Origin: Citrobacter sp. Cu233
GTDB taxonomy: Bacteria; Pseudomonadota; Gammaproteobacteria; Enterobacterales; Enterobacteriaceae
Assembly: GCF_030332225.1 (NCBI RefSeq)
Contig: NZ_JAOWIF010000044.1
Location: 31,946 to 95,945 of the forward strand
Direction of reading: 5' to 3'
DNA: 64,000 bases
Below, in pieces: positions 9,740-19,822 of this stretch. The translations under genes were made by a program, and so were the position numbers. The notes beneath the pieces were generated by a model, which saw only the letters and a program-made list of their open reading frames with translations, ran no database searches and was not told the DNA's origin. Position 1 is the first letter of the stretch. Each line of letters opens with the position of its first letter.

Positions 9740-11113
9740 ATGTCTGAACAGCTAATAGACTGGGACCTGGCCCTGATCCAGAAATATAACTATTCCGGGC
9801 CACGATATACCTCGTACCCGACCGCGCTGGAGTTCTCTGAAGACTACGGTGCAGACGCGTTTTTACACGCTGTGGCGCGTTACCCTGAGCGCCCACTTTC
9901 GTTATACGTTCACATCCCGTTCTGTCATAAACTGTGTTACTTCTGTGGCTGTAATAAGATTGTGACCCGTCAGCAGCATAAAGCCGATCAATACCTCGAT
10001 GCCCTGGAACAAGAAATTATTCACCGCGCACCGTTGTTTTCTGGACGGCATGTCAGCCAGCTGCACTGGGGCGGCGGTACGCCAACTTACTTAAATAAAG
10101 CGCAAATCAGCCGCTTAATGACGCTGCTGCGGGCTAACTTTCAGTTTAACGCGGATGCCGAAATTTCGATCGAAGTGGATCCGCGTGAAATCGAGCTGGA
10201 TGTTCTCGATCATTTACGAGCTGAAGGGTTTAATCGCCTGAGCATGGGGGTGCAGGACTTCAACAAAGACGTTCAGCGCCTGGTGAACCGTGAGCAGGAC
10301 GAGGAATTTATCTTTGCGCTACTTAACCATGCGCGTGAGATCGGTTTCACCTCGACGAATATCGACCTTATTTACGGCCTGCCAAAACAGACGCCGGAAA
10401 GCTTTGCTTTCACCCTGAAGCGGGTGGCGGAGTTGAATCCCGATCGTCTGAGCGTCTTTAACTATGCGCACCTGCCAACGCTTTTCGCCGCCCAGCGCAA
10501 GATTAAAGATGCTGACCTGCCCAGCGCACAGCAAAAGCTGGATATCCTGCAGGAAACCATCTCTTCACTAACCGAAACGGGCTATCAGTTCATTGGAATG
10601 GATCACTTTGCCCGTCCGGACGACGAGCTGGCAATTGCCCAGCGCGAAGGTGTTCTGCATCGGAATTTCCAGGGCTATACCACCCAGGGCGATACCGACT
10701 TGCTGGGTATGGGCGTATCCGCCATCAGTATGATTGGCGACAACTACGCACAGAACCAAAAAGAACTGAAGCACTATTATCAGCAGGTGGATGAACAAGG
10801 GAATGCACTGTGGCGCGGTATTGCGCTGACCCGCGATGACTGCATTCGTCGGGATGTTATTAAGCTGCTGATCTGCAACTTCCGCCTCGACTATGCCGCT
10901 GTGGAACAGCAATGGGATGTGAACTTTGCGGATTATTTTGCTGAAGATCTGAAGCTGTTGGCGCCACTGGCGAAAGATGGGCTGGTGGATGTGGATGAGA
11001 AGGGAATTCAGGTTACGCCGAAGGGTCGCCTGTTGATCCGTAATATTTGCATGTGCTTTGATGCTTATCTACGCCAGAAAGCGCGGATGCAGCAGTTCTC
11101 TCGGGTGATTTAA
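9740..11113 (+). CDS. hemN: Oxygen-independent coproporphyrinogen III dehydrogenase
   Basis: HemN is a radical SAM enzyme that oxidatively decarboxylates coproporphyrinogen III to protoporphyrinogen IX in anaerobic haem synthesis. The 457-residue product begins at an ATG with GGAAGGAG 5 nt upstream; the GTG two codons earlier overlaps that site. The radical-SAM cluster motif CHKLCYFCGC (CxxxCxxC) appears near residue 65, followed by the glycine-rich HWGGGTPTYL SAM motif. Length equals E. coli HemN. Confidence 0.97.
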   Translation: MSEQLIDWDLALIQKYNYSGPRYTSYPTALEFSEDYGADAFLHAVARYPERPLSLYVHIPFCHKLCYFCGCNKIVTRQQHKADQYLDALEQEIIHRAPLFSGRHVSQLHWGGGTPTYLNKAQISRLMTLLRANFQFNADAEISIEVDPREIELDVLDHLRAEGFNRLSMGVQDFNKDVQRLVNREQDEEFIFALLNHAREIGFTSTNIDLIYGLPKQTPESFAFTLKRVAELNPDRLSVFNYAHLPTLFAAQRKIKDADLPSAQQKLDILQETISSLTETGYQFIGMDHFARPDDELAIAQREGVLHRNFQGYTTQGDTDLLGMGVSAISMIGDNYAQNQKELKHYYQQVDEQGNALWRGIALTRDDCIRRDVIKLLICNFRLDYAAVEQQWDVNFADYFAEDLKLLAPLAKDGLVDVDEKGIQVTPKGRLLIRNICMCFDAYLRQKARMQQFSRVI

Positions 11114-11120
11114 TGACGTC

Positions 11121-11196
11121 GTCCGGTGGCGCTTTGCTTACCGGGCCTACACGTCGCGATAACCTGTAGGCCGGATAAGCGTTAGCGCCATCCGGC
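11121..11196. repeat. BIME (paired REP elements) after hemN
   Basis: GTCCGGTGGCGC...ACCGGGCCTAC and GTAGGCCGGATAAG...GCCATCCGGC are two REP units in opposite orientation, between the convergent ends of hemN and yshB. Confidence 0.85.
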
Positions 11197-11202
11197 GCGC
11201 CT

Positions 11203-11313
11203 TCAGCTAAACAGCCCAACCAGCGCAGCACACAGCACTGCGGCAACCGCAGTTTGTGGTGTGTGGCTGTCGACTGAGCCGCTCGATAGCAGATTAATGA
11301 TTGATTCCAGCAT
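11203..11313 (-). CDS. yshB: Small membrane protein YshB
   Basis: This 36-residue protein starts MLESIINLLSSG and ends AALVGLFS, with a hydrophobic C-terminal helix. It corresponds to the small protein YshB of E. coli and Salmonella at the same hemN-glnG position. The ATG is preceded by a strong GGGGGAAG ribosome site. In Salmonella yshB has been linked to intracellular replication; its molecular role is not known. Confidence 0.88.
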   Translation of the reverse strand: MLESIINLLSSGSVDSHTPQTAVAAVLCAALVGLFS

Positions 11314-11425
11314 GATGACTTCCCCCCGTTTGCCGGGCACGATCATACTTAACTCATCGGAACAGTAAAGCGCAAAATAGCAGCAATTTGCGCTCAATTA
11401 TCAATCTTTACACAGTGACTTTTCG

Positions 11426-12835
11426 TCACTCCATTCCGAGTTCTTTTAACTTGCGCGTCAAGGTATTACGCCCCCAGCCGAGCAAGCGTGCCGCTTCCTG
11501 TTTGTGTCCCTGGGTATGACGCAGTGCGGTGGTCAACAGCGTCCGCTCCATCTCCGGTTGAGCCTCTGACAGCAAGTTTTGATGACCGGATCGCAATGCC
11601 CGGTCTGCCCATTGTGCCAACAGGGTTGCCCAACTGTCCGGCTGCATATGCGAAGGCGCATCGGGCACGCTGGCTTCAAACAGTTCGGCCGGTAAGTCCT
11701 GAATCAGCACTTCCTGCCCGGCAGCCATTACGGTCAGCCAGCGACAGGTGTTTTCAAGCTGACGAACGTTACCTGGCCAGGCCAGACGCGTAAGTGCCGC
11801 TTCGGTTTCTGGGTGGAGTTGCTTGGCTTCCACACCCAACTCGCGGGCGGCTTCCTGCAGGAAATGACGTGCCAGACGGGGGATATCTTCCCGACGCTCA
11901 CGCAGCGGGGGCAAATGAACGCGAATTACGTTCAGACGGTGGAATAAATCCTCACGGAATTTGCCTTCCTGCACGCGCAGTTCCAGGTTCTGGTGGGTGG
12001 CCGCGATAATCCGAACATCTACCTTTACGGGGGCGTAACCGCCAACGCGGTAAAACTGTCCATCGGCTAATACGCGCAACAAACGTGTCTGCACGTCCAG
12101 CGGCATATCGCCAATTTCATCAAGGAAGAGGGTGCCGCCATCAGCCTGTTCGAAACGCCCCTGACGAATGGTATTCGCCCCGGTAAACGCCCCTTTTTCG
12201 TGGCCAAATAGTTCAGACTCAATCAAATCCTTCGGAATGGCTGCCATGTTAAGCGCGATAAACGGTGCTTTGACGCGCGGGCTGTGGCGGTGCAGGGCGT
12301 GGGCGACCAGCTCTTTACCCGTCCCGGATTCTCCGTTGATCAGCACACTGATTGACGAGCGGGAGAGGCGGCCAATGATGCGGAACACATCCTGCATCGC
12401 GGGCGCTTCGCCGATGATATCGGTGGTCGGGCCGTTGATCTGAATATTACGCGGCTGCTGCTGTTCCTGATAATGGCTTATGGCGCGCTCGACCAGCGCT
12501 ACCGCTTCGTCAATATCAAAAGGTTTGGGTAGATAGTCGAACGCCCCTTGCTGGTAAGCGCTCACGGCGGCATCCAGATCGGAATGGGCAGTCATTATGA
12601 TGACCGGAAGCATCGGGTGACGCTGCTTAATCTGTTTTAACAGCGTCAGACCGTCCATCCCCGGCATGCGAATATCTGACAGCAGTACGTCCGGCGTTTT
12701 GCTGGCAAGCGCATCCAGCACCTCTTTACCACTTTCAAATGTGGTGCAGCTTAGTCCTGCCCCTGCGAGCGCACGTTCAAGCACCCAACGGATGGAACTA
12801 TCGTCATCAACTACCCAGACTATTCCTCGTTGCAT
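11426..12835 (-). CDS. glnG: Nitrogen regulatory response regulator NtrC
   Basis: NtrC is the sigma-54-dependent activator of nitrogen-limitation genes. It has 469 residues: a receiver domain with the phosphorylated Asp in LLSDIRMPG (D54), an AAA+ domain (Walker A GESGTGKE, the sigma-54-contacting GAFTGA loop), and a C-terminal Fis-type helix-turn-helix ([19 protein letters not shown]). The start is the MQRGIVW methionine with AAAGGTGA upstream; the open frame extends 20 codons further without conservation. It lies 11 bp after glnL in the glnALG operon. Confidence 0.97.
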   Translation of the reverse strand: MQRGIVWVVDDDSSIRWVLERALAGAGLSCTTFESGKEVLDALASKTPDVLLSDIRMPGMDGLTLLKQIKQRHPMLPVIIMTAHSDLDAAVSAYQQGAFDYLPKPFDIDEAVALVERAISHYQEQQQPRNIQINGPTTDIIGEAPAMQDVFRIIGRLSRSSISVLINGESGTGKELVAHALHRHSPRVKAPFIALNMAAIPKDLIESELFGHEKGAFTGANTIRQGRFEQADGGTLFLDEIGDMPLDVQTRLLRVLADGQFYRVGGYAPVKVDVRIIAATHQNLELRVQEGKFREDLFHRLNVIRVHLPPLRERREDIPRLARHFLQEAARELGVEAKQLHPETEAALTRLAWPGNVRQLENTCRWLTVMAAGQEVLIQDLPAELFEASVPDAPSHMQPDSWATLLAQWADRALRSGHQNLLSEAQPEMERTLLTTALRHTQGHKQEAARLLGWGRNTLTRKLKELGME

Positions 12836-12846
12836 AAACGTCACCT

Positions 12847-13896
12847 TTATTTCCTGATAGGCAGGTAAACCGAGAATTCGGTATGACCCGGCCAACTGGT
12901 AAATTCAATTTTGCCGGAATGTTGATCGATCAAATTACGGGCGATGGATAATCCAAGTCCGGTACCGCCTTCGCGGCCGCTGACCATTGGGTAGAACAGC
13001 GTATCCTGCAAATGCGAGGGAATGCCCGGACCGTTGTCCTCGACATCAATACGTGCTGCCAGACGGTAGCGCATACCGTGCAGCGTAAGCTGAAACGCGG
13101 TGCGGGTGCGCAGAATAATTTCTCCGCCTTCCGGTCCCAGCGCCTGTAGAGCATTACGCACGATATTTAGCAGAACTTGTTCTATCTGATCCGGATCGTG
13201 CAGCAGTTCTGGCAGGCTAGGGTCGTAATCACGAATCAGCGTGACGTTTTCGGGGAGCTCCATCGACACCAGCGCCACCACGCGCTCTGCCACTTTATGA
13301 ATGCTTTCCGTGATATGCATACCTGGCTGTTGCGGCCCCAACAGGCGATCAACCAGATTACGCAGGCGGTCAGCCTGCTCAATAATGACTTTGGTATATT
13401 CCGTCAGCGCCGGGTCCGGAAGCGCTTTGCTAAGAAGCTGAGCTGCTCCGCGCAGGCCACCCAACGGATTTTTTATTTCGTGTGCCAGACCACGCACCAG
13501 ATCGCGGGCAGCAATCTGCTGGGCATGCTGCAGTTGCTCCTGACTCAGACGGCGCTGGTTATCCATAGGTGCCATCTCCAGCAGGATAAGGCCATCAGGC
13601 AGCCTCTGCGCGGTCACAGAGAGGATATGTGAGTGACTGTCTATCACCAGCATCACTTCGTTATCCGTGAAGCCCTGGCCCGCTTCCAGGCTTTCTCGCA
13701 TTAGTCCAATGTTCAGGGAGAAATAACTCAGTAAATCGGGCAGCGGTGTGCCAAACAGTTTGCGGGAACTTTGCGCGAGCAGTTGTTGCGCCGCCGGGTT
13801 GGCGTAATGCACCGCCAGCTCATCGTCGACGAGTAAAATACTGTTGATTAACGAATTGAGGATCTGCCCAGCATCGGGCAGCGTGCCGGTTGCCAT
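12847..13896 (-). CDS. glnL: Nitrogen sensor histidine kinase NtrB
   Basis: NtrB phosphorylates NtrC under nitrogen limitation and acts as its phosphatase when bound by PII. The 349-residue cytoplasmic protein has an N-terminal PAS domain (about 1-110), the phospho-accepting histidine in [12 protein letters not shown] (H139), and ATPase boxes DNGPGIP and GGTGLGL. The ATG follows GGAG. It is transcribed both from glnA and from its own promoter, which overlaps an NtrC site. Confidence 0.96.
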   Translation of the reverse strand: MATGTLPDAGQILNSLINSILLVDDELAVHYANPAAQQLLAQSSRKLFGTPLPDLLSYFSLNIGLMRESLEAGQGFTDNEVMLVIDSHSHILSVTAQRLPDGLILLEMAPMDNQRRLSQEQLQHAQQIAARDLVRGLAHEIKNPLGGLRGAAQLLSKALPDPALTEYTKVIIEQADRLRNLVDRLLGPQQPGMHITESIHKVAERVVALVSMELPENVTLIRDYDPSLPELLHDPDQIEQVLLNIVRNALQALGPEGGEIILRTRTAFQLTLHGMRYRLAARIDVEDNGPGIPSHLQDTLFYPMVSGREGGTGLGLSIARNLIDQHSGKIEFTSWPGHTEFSVYLPIRK

Positions 13897-13918
13897 TCAG
13901 CAGTCTCCAGAAAAGTGT

Positions 13919-13935
13919 TGCACCAATTTAGTGCA
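13919..13935. promoter_or_regulatory. NtrC binding site at the glnL promoter
   Basis: TGCACC-AATTT-AGTGCA is an inverted repeat matching the NtrC consensus TGCACY-N5-GGTGCA. It lies 23 bp before glnL. In E. coli, NtrC represses glnLp from such a site. Confidence 0.8.
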
Positions 13936-13984
13936 TTATAGCTTTTTATGCATAAAAAGCGCGAGAGAACAGGTTGTTAGTGGA

Positions 13985-14010
13985 GAAAAAAGCCCATCCA
14001 GAGATGGGCT
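13985..14010 (-). terminator. Terminator between glnA and glnL
   Basis: On the minus strand AGCCCATC / GATGGGCT with a 4-base loop runs into six T residues. It would stop most glnA transcripts and lets glnLG be expressed at lower levels. Confidence 0.82.
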
Positions 14011-14031
14011 ACAGATGACTGGCAAACGTAG

Positions 14032-14111
14032 ATGCCGGATGGCGGCTCTGCCTTATCCGGCCTGCAAGGTAATGTTACCCGCCAGGCCTGATAAGTTCGC
14101 GCCATCAGGCG
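14032..14111. repeat. BIME between glnL and glnA
   Basis: Two REP units in opposite orientation: ATGCCGGATGGCGGC...CCTTATCCGGC and CCAGGCCTGATAAG...GCGCCATCAGGCG. They lie in the glnA 3' untranslated region. Confidence 0.8.
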
Positions 14112-14178
14112 TCCTATCATTCGCCATCGATCTCAAGCCTGCCTGAGCAGGCTAAAAGTTCCACGGCAACTCAAACGA

Positions 14179-15588
14179 TTAAACGCTGTAGTACAGCTCA
14201 AACTCTACCGGGTGCGGAGTCATGCGCACGCGGTCATCTTCTTCGCGACGCAGTGCAATGTACGCATCGATTGCTTCATTGGTGAACACGCCGCCTGCGG
14301 TCAGGAACTCGCGGTCCAGATCCAGTTCTTTCAGTGCTTCTTCCAGAGAACCTGCAACCTGTGGGATCTCTTTCGCTTCTTCTGGCGGCAGGTCATACAG
14401 GTTTTTGTCCATTGCTTCGCCTGGGTGGATCTTGTTCTTAATACCGTCCAGGCCAGCCATCAGCAGTGCAGCAAAGCACAGGTACGGGTTAGCTGCCGGG
14501 TCCGGGAAGCGCACTTCGATACGACGCGCTTTCGGAGAAGCAACAACTGGAATACGAATGGACGCAGAACGGTTACGGGCAGAGTAAGCCAACATGACCG
14601 GTGCTTCATAACCCGGGACCAGACGCTTGTAAGAGTTGGTGGTCGGGTTCGCAAGGGCGTTGATCGCTTTAGCGTGCTTAATAACGCCGCCGATGTAGTA
14701 CAGCGCCTGCTCAGACAGACCTGCATATTTGTCACCAGAGAACAGGTTTACGCCGTTCTTGGACAGGGACATGTGGCAGTGCATGCCGGAGCCGTTATCG
14801 CCAAACATCGGTTTTGGCATAAAGGTCGCCGTTTTACCGAAACGGTGCGCAACGTTGTGAACGACATATTTGTAGATCTGAATTTCGTCCGCTTTTTTAG
14901 TCATGGTGTTAAAGCGGGTTGCGATTTCGTTCTGACCCGCGGTCGCGACTTCGTGGTGGTGCGCTTCAACAACCAGACCCATCTCTTCCATGATCAGACA
15001 CATGGTAGAACGGATGTCCTGAGAAGAATCTACCGGAGGAACCGGGAAGTAACCGCCTTTGACGCCAGGACGGTGACCTTTGTTGCCACCTTCGTATTTG
15101 GTGGAGGAGTTCCATGCGCCTTCGATGTCATCGATAGCAACGTGGGAACCGGAAATAGACGCGCCGAAACGAATGTCGTCAAACAGGAAGAACTCTGGCT
15201 CTGGCCCGAACAGAACGGTATCTGCGATGCCGGTAGCGCGCAGGTATTCTTCAGCACGTTTAGCGATGGAGCGCGGGTCGCGGTCGTAGCCCTGCAGCGT
15301 ACCAGGTTCCAGGATATCGCAACGGATGATCAGGGTAGACTCTTCAAAGAACGGGTCAATGAGCGCGGTGGAAGCATCTGGCATCAGCACCATGTCTGAT
15401 TCGTTAATGCCTTTCCAGCCACCGATTGAGGAGCCGTCAAACATTTTGCCTTCTTCAAAGAATTCGGCATTTACCTGATGAGCAGGAATAGTGACGTGCT
15501 GTTCTTTACCTTTAGTATCGGTGAAGCGCAAATCAACAAACTTCACTTCGTGTTCGTTCAGCATCGTCAAAACGTGTTCAGCGGACAT
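14179..15588 (-). CDS. glnA: Type I glutamine synthetase
   Basis: GlnA condenses ammonia and glutamate using ATP; it is a cytoplasmic dodecamer. The 469 residues equal E. coli GlnA. Visible landmarks are the beta-grasp segment with [12 protein letters not shown], the metal-site [11 protein letters not shown], the glutamate/ammonia site region [10 protein letters not shown], the ATP-site [10 protein letters not shown] and the adenylylation tyrosine in [13 protein letters not shown]. It is the first gene of glnALG, with a sigma-54 promoter and NtrC enhancers upstream. Confidence 0.98.
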   Translation of the reverse strand: MSAEHVLTMLNEHEVKFVDLRFTDTKGKEQHVTIPAHQVNAEFFEEGKMFDGSSIGGWKGINESDMVLMPDASTALIDPFFEESTLIIRCDILEPGTLQGYDRDPRSIAKRAEEYLRATGIADTVLFGPEPEFFLFDDIRFGASISGSHVAIDDIEGAWNSSTKYEGGNKGHRPGVKGGYFPVPPVDSSQDIRSTMCLIMEEMGLVVEAHHHEVATAGQNEIATRFNTMTKKADEIQIYKYVVHNVAHRFGKTATFMPKPMFGDNGSGMHCHMSLSKNGVNLFSGDKYAGLSEQALYYIGGVIKHAKAINALANPTTNSYKRLVPGYEAPVMLAYSARNRSASIRIPVVASPKARRIEVRFPDPAANPYLCFAALLMAGLDGIKNKIHPGEAMDKNLYDLPPEEAKEIPQVAGSLEEALKELDLDREFLTAGGVFTNEAIDAYIALRREEDDRVRMTPHPVEFELYYSV

Positions 15589-15673
15589 ACTTACTCTCCC
15601 GGATTGGTCATTGTCGTCGTGGTAACGAAGTCTTCAATTCTGCAAAAATTGGCCGTGTCGCCGTAAAAAATAT

Positions 15674-15692
15674 AAAGCGAAATCTGTGCCAA
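15674..15692 (-). promoter_or_regulatory. Sigma-54 promoter glnAp2
   Basis: The minus strand reads TTGGCACAGATTTCGCTTT. The -24 GG and -12 GC are separated by 10 bp, matching the RpoN consensus, about 90 bp upstream of the glnA start. It corresponds to E. coli glnAp2. Confidence 0.9.
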
Positions 15693-15764
15693 CTTTTAAA
15701 TTGCCCCTAAAAGGCGTTATCATGCGCACCATCGTGCAAAGGGGCTGCACCATGAAGGTTGTGT

Positions 15765-15813
15765 TGCACCATTATAGTGCTTCAATGTGAACATTAAGCA
15801 CCATATTGGTGCA
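15765..15813. promoter_or_regulatory. Tandem NtrC enhancer sites for glnA
   Basis: Site A TGCACC-ATTAT-AGTGCT (15765-15781) and site B AGCACC-ATATT-GGTGCA (15797-15813) are centred 32 bp apart, three helical turns. They lie about 80-130 bp upstream of the sigma-54 promoter, as for E. coli sites 1 and 2. Weaker GCACC/GGTGC-like sequences at 15723-15755 probably correspond to the low-affinity sites nearer the promoter. Confidence 0.88.
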
Positions 15814-15843
15814 AAGCACCTCAGATTACCCCTTTTAACGCTC

Positions 15844-15859
15844 CGTGAATGTGATCACA
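15844..15859. promoter_or_regulatory. CRP site between glnA and typA
   Basis: CGTGA-ATGTGA-TCACA matches the CRP consensus TGTGA-N6-TCACA with one mismatch. In E. coli a CRP site activates glnAp1 from this region; an effect on divergent typA is also possible. Confidence 0.65.
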
Positions 15860-15904
15860 AAGAAACTCTGCAATACTTGTTTGCGGAGGATGTTTGTGAT
15901 CCTG

Positions 15905-15933
15905 TTTTGTACTGCGATTAATCCGTGTACAAT
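15905..15933 (+). promoter_or_regulatory. Probable typA promoter
   Basis: TACAAT at 15928-15933 is a good -10. TTTTGT (17-bp spacing) or TTGTAC (15-bp spacing) could serve as the -35. It ends 34 bp before the typA GTG. Confidence 0.5.
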
Positions 15934-15967
15934 AACGCGCTATTTCTAAAATGCCTGAGGCAAAGTT

Positions 15968-17791
15968 GTGATCGAAAATTTGCGTAACATCGCCATCATC
16001 GCGCACGTAGACCATGGTAAAACGACCCTGGTAGACAAGCTGCTCCAACAATCCGGTACGTTCGATGCACGTGCTGAAACCCAAGAGCGCGTGATGGACT
16101 CCAACGATTTGGAGAAAGAGCGTGGGATTACCATCCTCGCTAAAAACACCGCTATCAAATGGAATGACTACCGTATCAACATCGTTGATACCCCAGGGCA
16201 CGCCGACTTCGGTGGTGAAGTTGAACGTGTAATGTCCATGGTCGACTCCGTGCTGCTGGTGGTGGATGCAATGGACGGTCCGATGCCGCAGACGCGCTTC
16301 GTGACCAAAAAAGCCTTTGCCCATGGCCTGAAGCCAATTGTTGTTATCAACAAAGTTGACCGTCCTGGCGCGCGCCCTGACTGGGTTGTTGACCAGGTAT
16401 TTGACCTGTTCGTTAACCTCGACGCTACCGATGAGCAGCTGGACTTCCCGATCGTTTACGCTTCCGCGCTGAACGGTATCGCTGGTCTGGATCACGAAGA
16501 CATGGCTGAAGACATGACTCCGCTGTATCAGACCATCGTTGATCGCGTACCGGCTCCGAACGTAGACCTTGATGGCCCGCTGCAGATGCAAATCTCCCAG
16601 CTGGACTACAACAACTACGTTGGCGTAATCGGTATCGGCCGCATCAAACGCGGTAAAGTTAAACCGAACCAGCAGATCACTATCATTGATAGCGAAGGCA
16701 AAACCCGTAACGGTAAAGTCGGTAAAGTTCTGACCCATCTGGGTCTGGAGCGTATCGAGAGTGATATTGCCGAAGCAGGCGATATCATCGCGATCACCGG
16801 TCTGGGTGAACTGAACATCTCCGACACCATCTGCGACCCGCAGAATGTCGAAGCGCTGCCAGCTCTGTCCGTTGATGAACCGACCGTAACCATGTTCTTC
16901 TGCGTAAACACCTCTCCGTTCTGTGGTAAAGAAGGTAAATATGTTACCTCTCGTCAGATCCTTGACCGCCTGAACAAAGAACTGGTGCACAACGTTGCGC
17001 TGCGCGTTGAAGAAACCGAAGATGCGGATGCATTCCGTGTATCCGGTCGTGGTGAGTTGCACCTGTCAGTTCTGATCGAAAACATGCGTCGTGAAGGTTT
17101 CGAAATGGCGGTTTCCCGTCCGAAAGTAATCTTCCGCGAAATCGATGGCCGTAAACAAGAGCCGTTCGAGAACGTAACGCTGGACGTCGAAGAGCAGCAC
17201 CAGGGTTCTGTGATGCAGGCTCTGGGTGAGCGTAAAGGCGACCTGAAAAACATGAATCCAGATGGCAAAGGCCGCGTACGTCTTGACTACGTGATCCCAA
17301 GCCGAGGGCTTATCGGTTTCCGTTCAGAATTCATGACCATGACTTCCGGTACCGGTCTGCTGTACTCCACCTTCAGCCACTACGACGACGTTCGCGCGGG
17401 TGATGTGGGTCAGCGTCAGAACGGCGTACTGATCTCCAACGGCCAGGGTAAAGCAGTTGCGTTCGCACTGTTCAGCCTGCAGGACCGCGGTAAGCTGTTC
17501 CTGGGTCACGGTGCTGAAGTTTACGAAGGCCAGATCATCGGTATTCACAGCCGTTCTAACGACCTGACTGTAAACTGCCTGACCGGTAAGAAACTGACCA
17601 ACATGCGTGCGTCCGGTACTGACGAAGCAACGGTTCTGGTTCCGCCGGTTAAGATGACTCTGGAGCAGGCTCTGGAATTCATCGATGACGACGAACTGGT
17701 AGAAGTAACACCAACTTCTATCCGTATTCGTAAACGTCACCTGACTGAAAACGATCGTCGCCGTGCAATGCGTGGTGCGAAAGAAGAGTAA
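15968..17791 (+). CDS. typA: Ribosome-associated translational GTPase TypA/BipA
   Basis: BipA is an EF-G-like GTPase that assists 50S assembly and growth at low temperature. The 607-residue protein uses a GTG start; its first residues [20 protein letters not shown] match E. coli. GTPase motifs are AHVDHGKTT (G1), DTPGHAD (G3) and NKVD (G4). Translation-factor domains II, III and V and the BipA-specific C-terminal domain follow. The C-terminal few residues (MRGAKEE) differ from E. coli. A terminator follows. Confidence 0.97.
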   Translation: MIENLRNIAIIAHVDHGKTTLVDKLLQQSGTFDARAETQERVMDSNDLEKERGITILAKNTAIKWNDYRINIVDTPGHADFGGEVERVMSMVDSVLLVVDAMDGPMPQTRFVTKKAFAHGLKPIVVINKVDRPGARPDWVVDQVFDLFVNLDATDEQLDFPIVYASALNGIAGLDHEDMAEDMTPLYQTIVDRVPAPNVDLDGPLQMQISQLDYNNYVGVIGIGRIKRGKVKPNQQITIIDSEGKTRNGKVGKVLTHLGLERIESDIAEAGDIIAITGLGELNISDTICDPQNVEALPALSVDEPTVTMFFCVNTSPFCGKEGKYVTSRQILDRLNKELVHNVALRVEETEDADAFRVSGRGELHLSVLIENMRREGFEMAVSRPKVIFREIDGRKQEPFENVTLDVEEQHQGSVMQALGERKGDLKNMNPDGKGRVRLDYVIPSRGLIGFRSEFMTMTSGTGLLYSTFSHYDDVRAGDVGQRQNGVLISNGQGKAVAFALFSLQDRGKLFLGHGAEVYEGQIIGIHSRSNDLTVNCLTGKKLTNMRASGTDEATVLVPPVKMTLEQALEFIDDDELVEVTPTSIRIRKRHLTENDRRRAMRGAKEE

Positions 17792-17813
17792 TTAACGCTC
17801 TTCTCGTGACAAG

Positions 17814-17842
17814 ACCCCGCCTTACGAGGTGGGGTTTTTTTT
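17814..17842 (+). terminator. typA terminator
   Basis: ACCCCGCCT / AGGTGGGGT with a TACG loop (one G-T pair) runs into nine T residues, 22 bp after the typA stop. Confidence 0.9.
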
Positions 17843-17994
17843 TGCCTGTCGTTCCTGATTTCTGGGCAAACTCCACCGCATGTGCTCTCTTTTTCTGTAT
17901 GAACCCCGTCATAAGAGAGCTTTGTCACAATTATTTCTAAAGCTCGCGGAGGGGGTTTGCTTTCGTTTTCGACGTCAGCGTATGATTAATCATC

Positions 17995-18006
17995 TGGTTT
18001 AAACCA
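17995..18006. promoter_or_regulatory. Candidate YihL operator
   Basis: TGGTTTAAACCA is a perfect 12-bp palindrome 13 bp before yihL, just after a plausible promoter (TTGCTT at 17957, 18-bp spacer, TATGAT at 17981). GntR-family regulators often bind such sites at their own promoter. The link to YihL is inferred from position. Confidence 0.45.
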
Positions 18007-18019
18007 AATGGATTAAACA

Positions 18020-18730
18020 ATGACGAATAATCAGTCGACCGTTGAGAATGCGAAAGAGAAGTTAGACCGTTGGTTAAAAGAAGGGCTCACCACGCCTGGT
18101 GGCAAATTGCCTTCAGAAAGAGAGTTGGGAGAGCTGTTGGGCATCAAACGGATGACCTTACGTCAGGCGTTATTAAACCTGGAATCTGAATCCAGAATCT
18201 TTCGTAAAGATCGCAAGGGATGGTTCGTCACCCAGGCGCGCTTTAACTACAGCCCGGAATTATCAGCCAGCTTTCAGCGTGCCGCAATTGAGCAGGGCAG
18301 AGAACCGTCCTGGGGGTTTATCGAAAAAAGTCGGGTGTCTCAATATCCGGAAGTTGCCGCGCCACTGGTGTCCGTAACGCCGTCTGATGAACTGTATCGG
18401 ATAACGGGCTGGGGAGCGCTTGAAGGCCATAAAGTTTTCTACCACGAAACGTTTATCAACCCGAAGGTTGCTCCGGGGTTTATTGAACAGCTTGAAAGTC
18501 AGTCATTTTCTTCCGTATGGGAAAATGAATATAAAAAAGAAACCGTAATCAAAAAACTGGCTTTTAAACCCGTCAGAATGGCCGGCGATATTAGTAAGTT
18601 TATTGGTGGTTCTACCGGGATGCCTGCCATTCTTATTGAAAAACATCGGGCTGACAGCGATGGCAACATCGTACAAATAGATATTGAGTATTGGCGCTTT
18701 GAAGCAGTTGATCTCTTCATTAACTTGTAG
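18020..18730 (+). CDS. yihL: GntR/HutC-family transcriptional regulator YihL
   Basis: This 236-residue DNA-binding protein has an N-terminal winged helix (LPSERELGELLGIKRMTLRQAL, about residues 36-57) and a C-terminal UTRA ligand-binding domain (about 85-230). HutC-type regulators usually sense sugar phosphates or related metabolites. Its stop lies 8 bp before yihM, so yihL and yihM are likely cotranscribed, with yihN downstream. Ligand and targets are unknown. Confidence 0.9.
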   Translation: MTNNQSTVENAKEKLDRWLKEGLTTPGGKLPSERELGELLGIKRMTLRQALLNLESESRIFRKDRKGWFVTQARFNYSPELSASFQRAAIEQGREPSWGFIEKSRVSQYPEVAAPLVSVTPSDELYRITGWGALEGHKVFYHETFINPKVAPGFIEQLESQSFSSVWENEYKKETVIKKLAFKPVRMAGDISKFIGGSTGMPAILIEKHRADSDGNIVQIDIEYWRFEAVDLFINL

Positions 18731-18738
18731 GTATGTTT

Positions 18739-19719
18739 ATGGTCACTAAAGATAATGCACATAAAATTCTGGCGCGTGTAGATAGCCTCCCCCTTTATCT
18801 TCATGCCTATGCTTATCATTTGAATATGCGTGTTGAGCGCATATTACCGAGTGATTTATTAGATATTGCCAGTGAAAATAATCTGCGTGGCGTGAAAATC
18901 CACGTTCTTGATGGCGAACGCTATTCTCTTGAAAATATGAACGATAATGCGCTGTCTGCATTTGGTGATAAAGCGCGTAAGCTACAGCTTGATCTTCATA
19001 TTGAGACCAGTTCTTCTGATAAAAAGGCCATTGACCAGGCCGTTGCTATCGCATTAAAAACAGGTGCCTCTTCCGTTAGATTTTATCCACGCTACGAAGG
19101 TAATCTTCAGGAAGTACTCGCGATGATTACGCAGGATATCCACTACCTGCGCGAGCACTATCAGGATAGCGGTCTGACTTTCACCCTGGAACAACATGAA
19201 GATTTGAAGAGCCATGAACTGGTATCGTTAATTCAGAACAGTGATATGGAATCGCTCTCTTTACTGTTTGATTTTGCCAATATGATCAATGCCAATGAGC
19301 ATCCATTAACGGCGCTAGATACGATGTCACCGCATATTACCCAGGTACATATTAAAGATGCGTTAATTGTTAATGAGAATGCGGGACTGGGCCATAAAGC
19401 CTGTACCTCGGGTCAGGGGGACATGCCGTTTAAGGAACTGCTGACGAAACTGATCTGCCTGGGTGATGAGAAGCCGCAGGTAACGGCTTACGGGCTGGAA
19501 GAAGAAGTTGATTATTATGCGCCAGCATTTCGTTTCGATAATGAAGGTGACAATCCGTGGATCCCATGGCGCCAGATGAGTGAAACGCCGCTGCCGGAAC
19601 CAGACCTTCTCGAAGCTCGTTTGATTAAAGAAAAAAAAGATGCCATCCAACAAATACAATTTGTGCGTAGCGTGCTACAGCAAATTAAAAATGAGGCGCA
19701 TCACATTCTAAATAATTAA
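18739..19719 (+). CDS. yihM: Putative sugar (phosphate) isomerase/epimerase YihM
   Basis: This 326-residue protein belongs to the xylose-isomerase-like TIM-barrel superfamily; metal-ligand-type segments such as FTLEQHEDL, SLLFDFANM and ITQVHIKDAL are visible. I use the second ATG because AGG lies 7 nt upstream and the length then equals E. coli YihM. Its reaction is not known. Its place between a HutC regulator and the YihN carrier, and next to a sulfoglycolysis cassette lacking its isomerase, makes it a candidate to supply an aldose-ketose step. That is inference only. Confidence 0.85.
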   Translation: MVTKDNAHKILARVDSLPLYLHAYAYHLNMRVERILPSDLLDIASENNLRGVKIHVLDGERYSLENMNDNALSAFGDKARKLQLDLHIETSSSDKKAIDQAVAIALKTGASSVRFYPRYEGNLQEVLAMITQDIHYLREHYQDSGLTFTLEQHEDLKSHELVSLIQNSDMESLSLLFDFANMINANEHPLTALDTMSPHITQVHIKDALIVNENAGLGHKACTSGQGDMPFKELLTKLICLGDEKPQVTAYGLEEEVDYYAPAFRFDNEGDNPWIPWRQMSETPLPEPDLLEARLIKEKKDAIQQIQFVRSVLQQIKNEAHHILNN

Positions 19720-19822
19720 TAATCTCTAACGTATTTTTTTAGGATTCATAATCCATTCCTGGTGAATGGACGGATTTTTATTATTCAAAACAAATGATTT
19801 ATATAATCATTTAGGGGATGCT

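Noticed and set aside
14212-15399. 395-codon plus-strand frame opposite glnA
   Set aside because: Antisense of the conserved glnA gene with low-complexity composition typical of shadow frames.
15821-17062. Long minus-strand open frame of 413 codons opposite typA
   Set aside because: It is a shadow of the highly expressed, codon-biased typA gene; no ribosome site, no recognisable protein.
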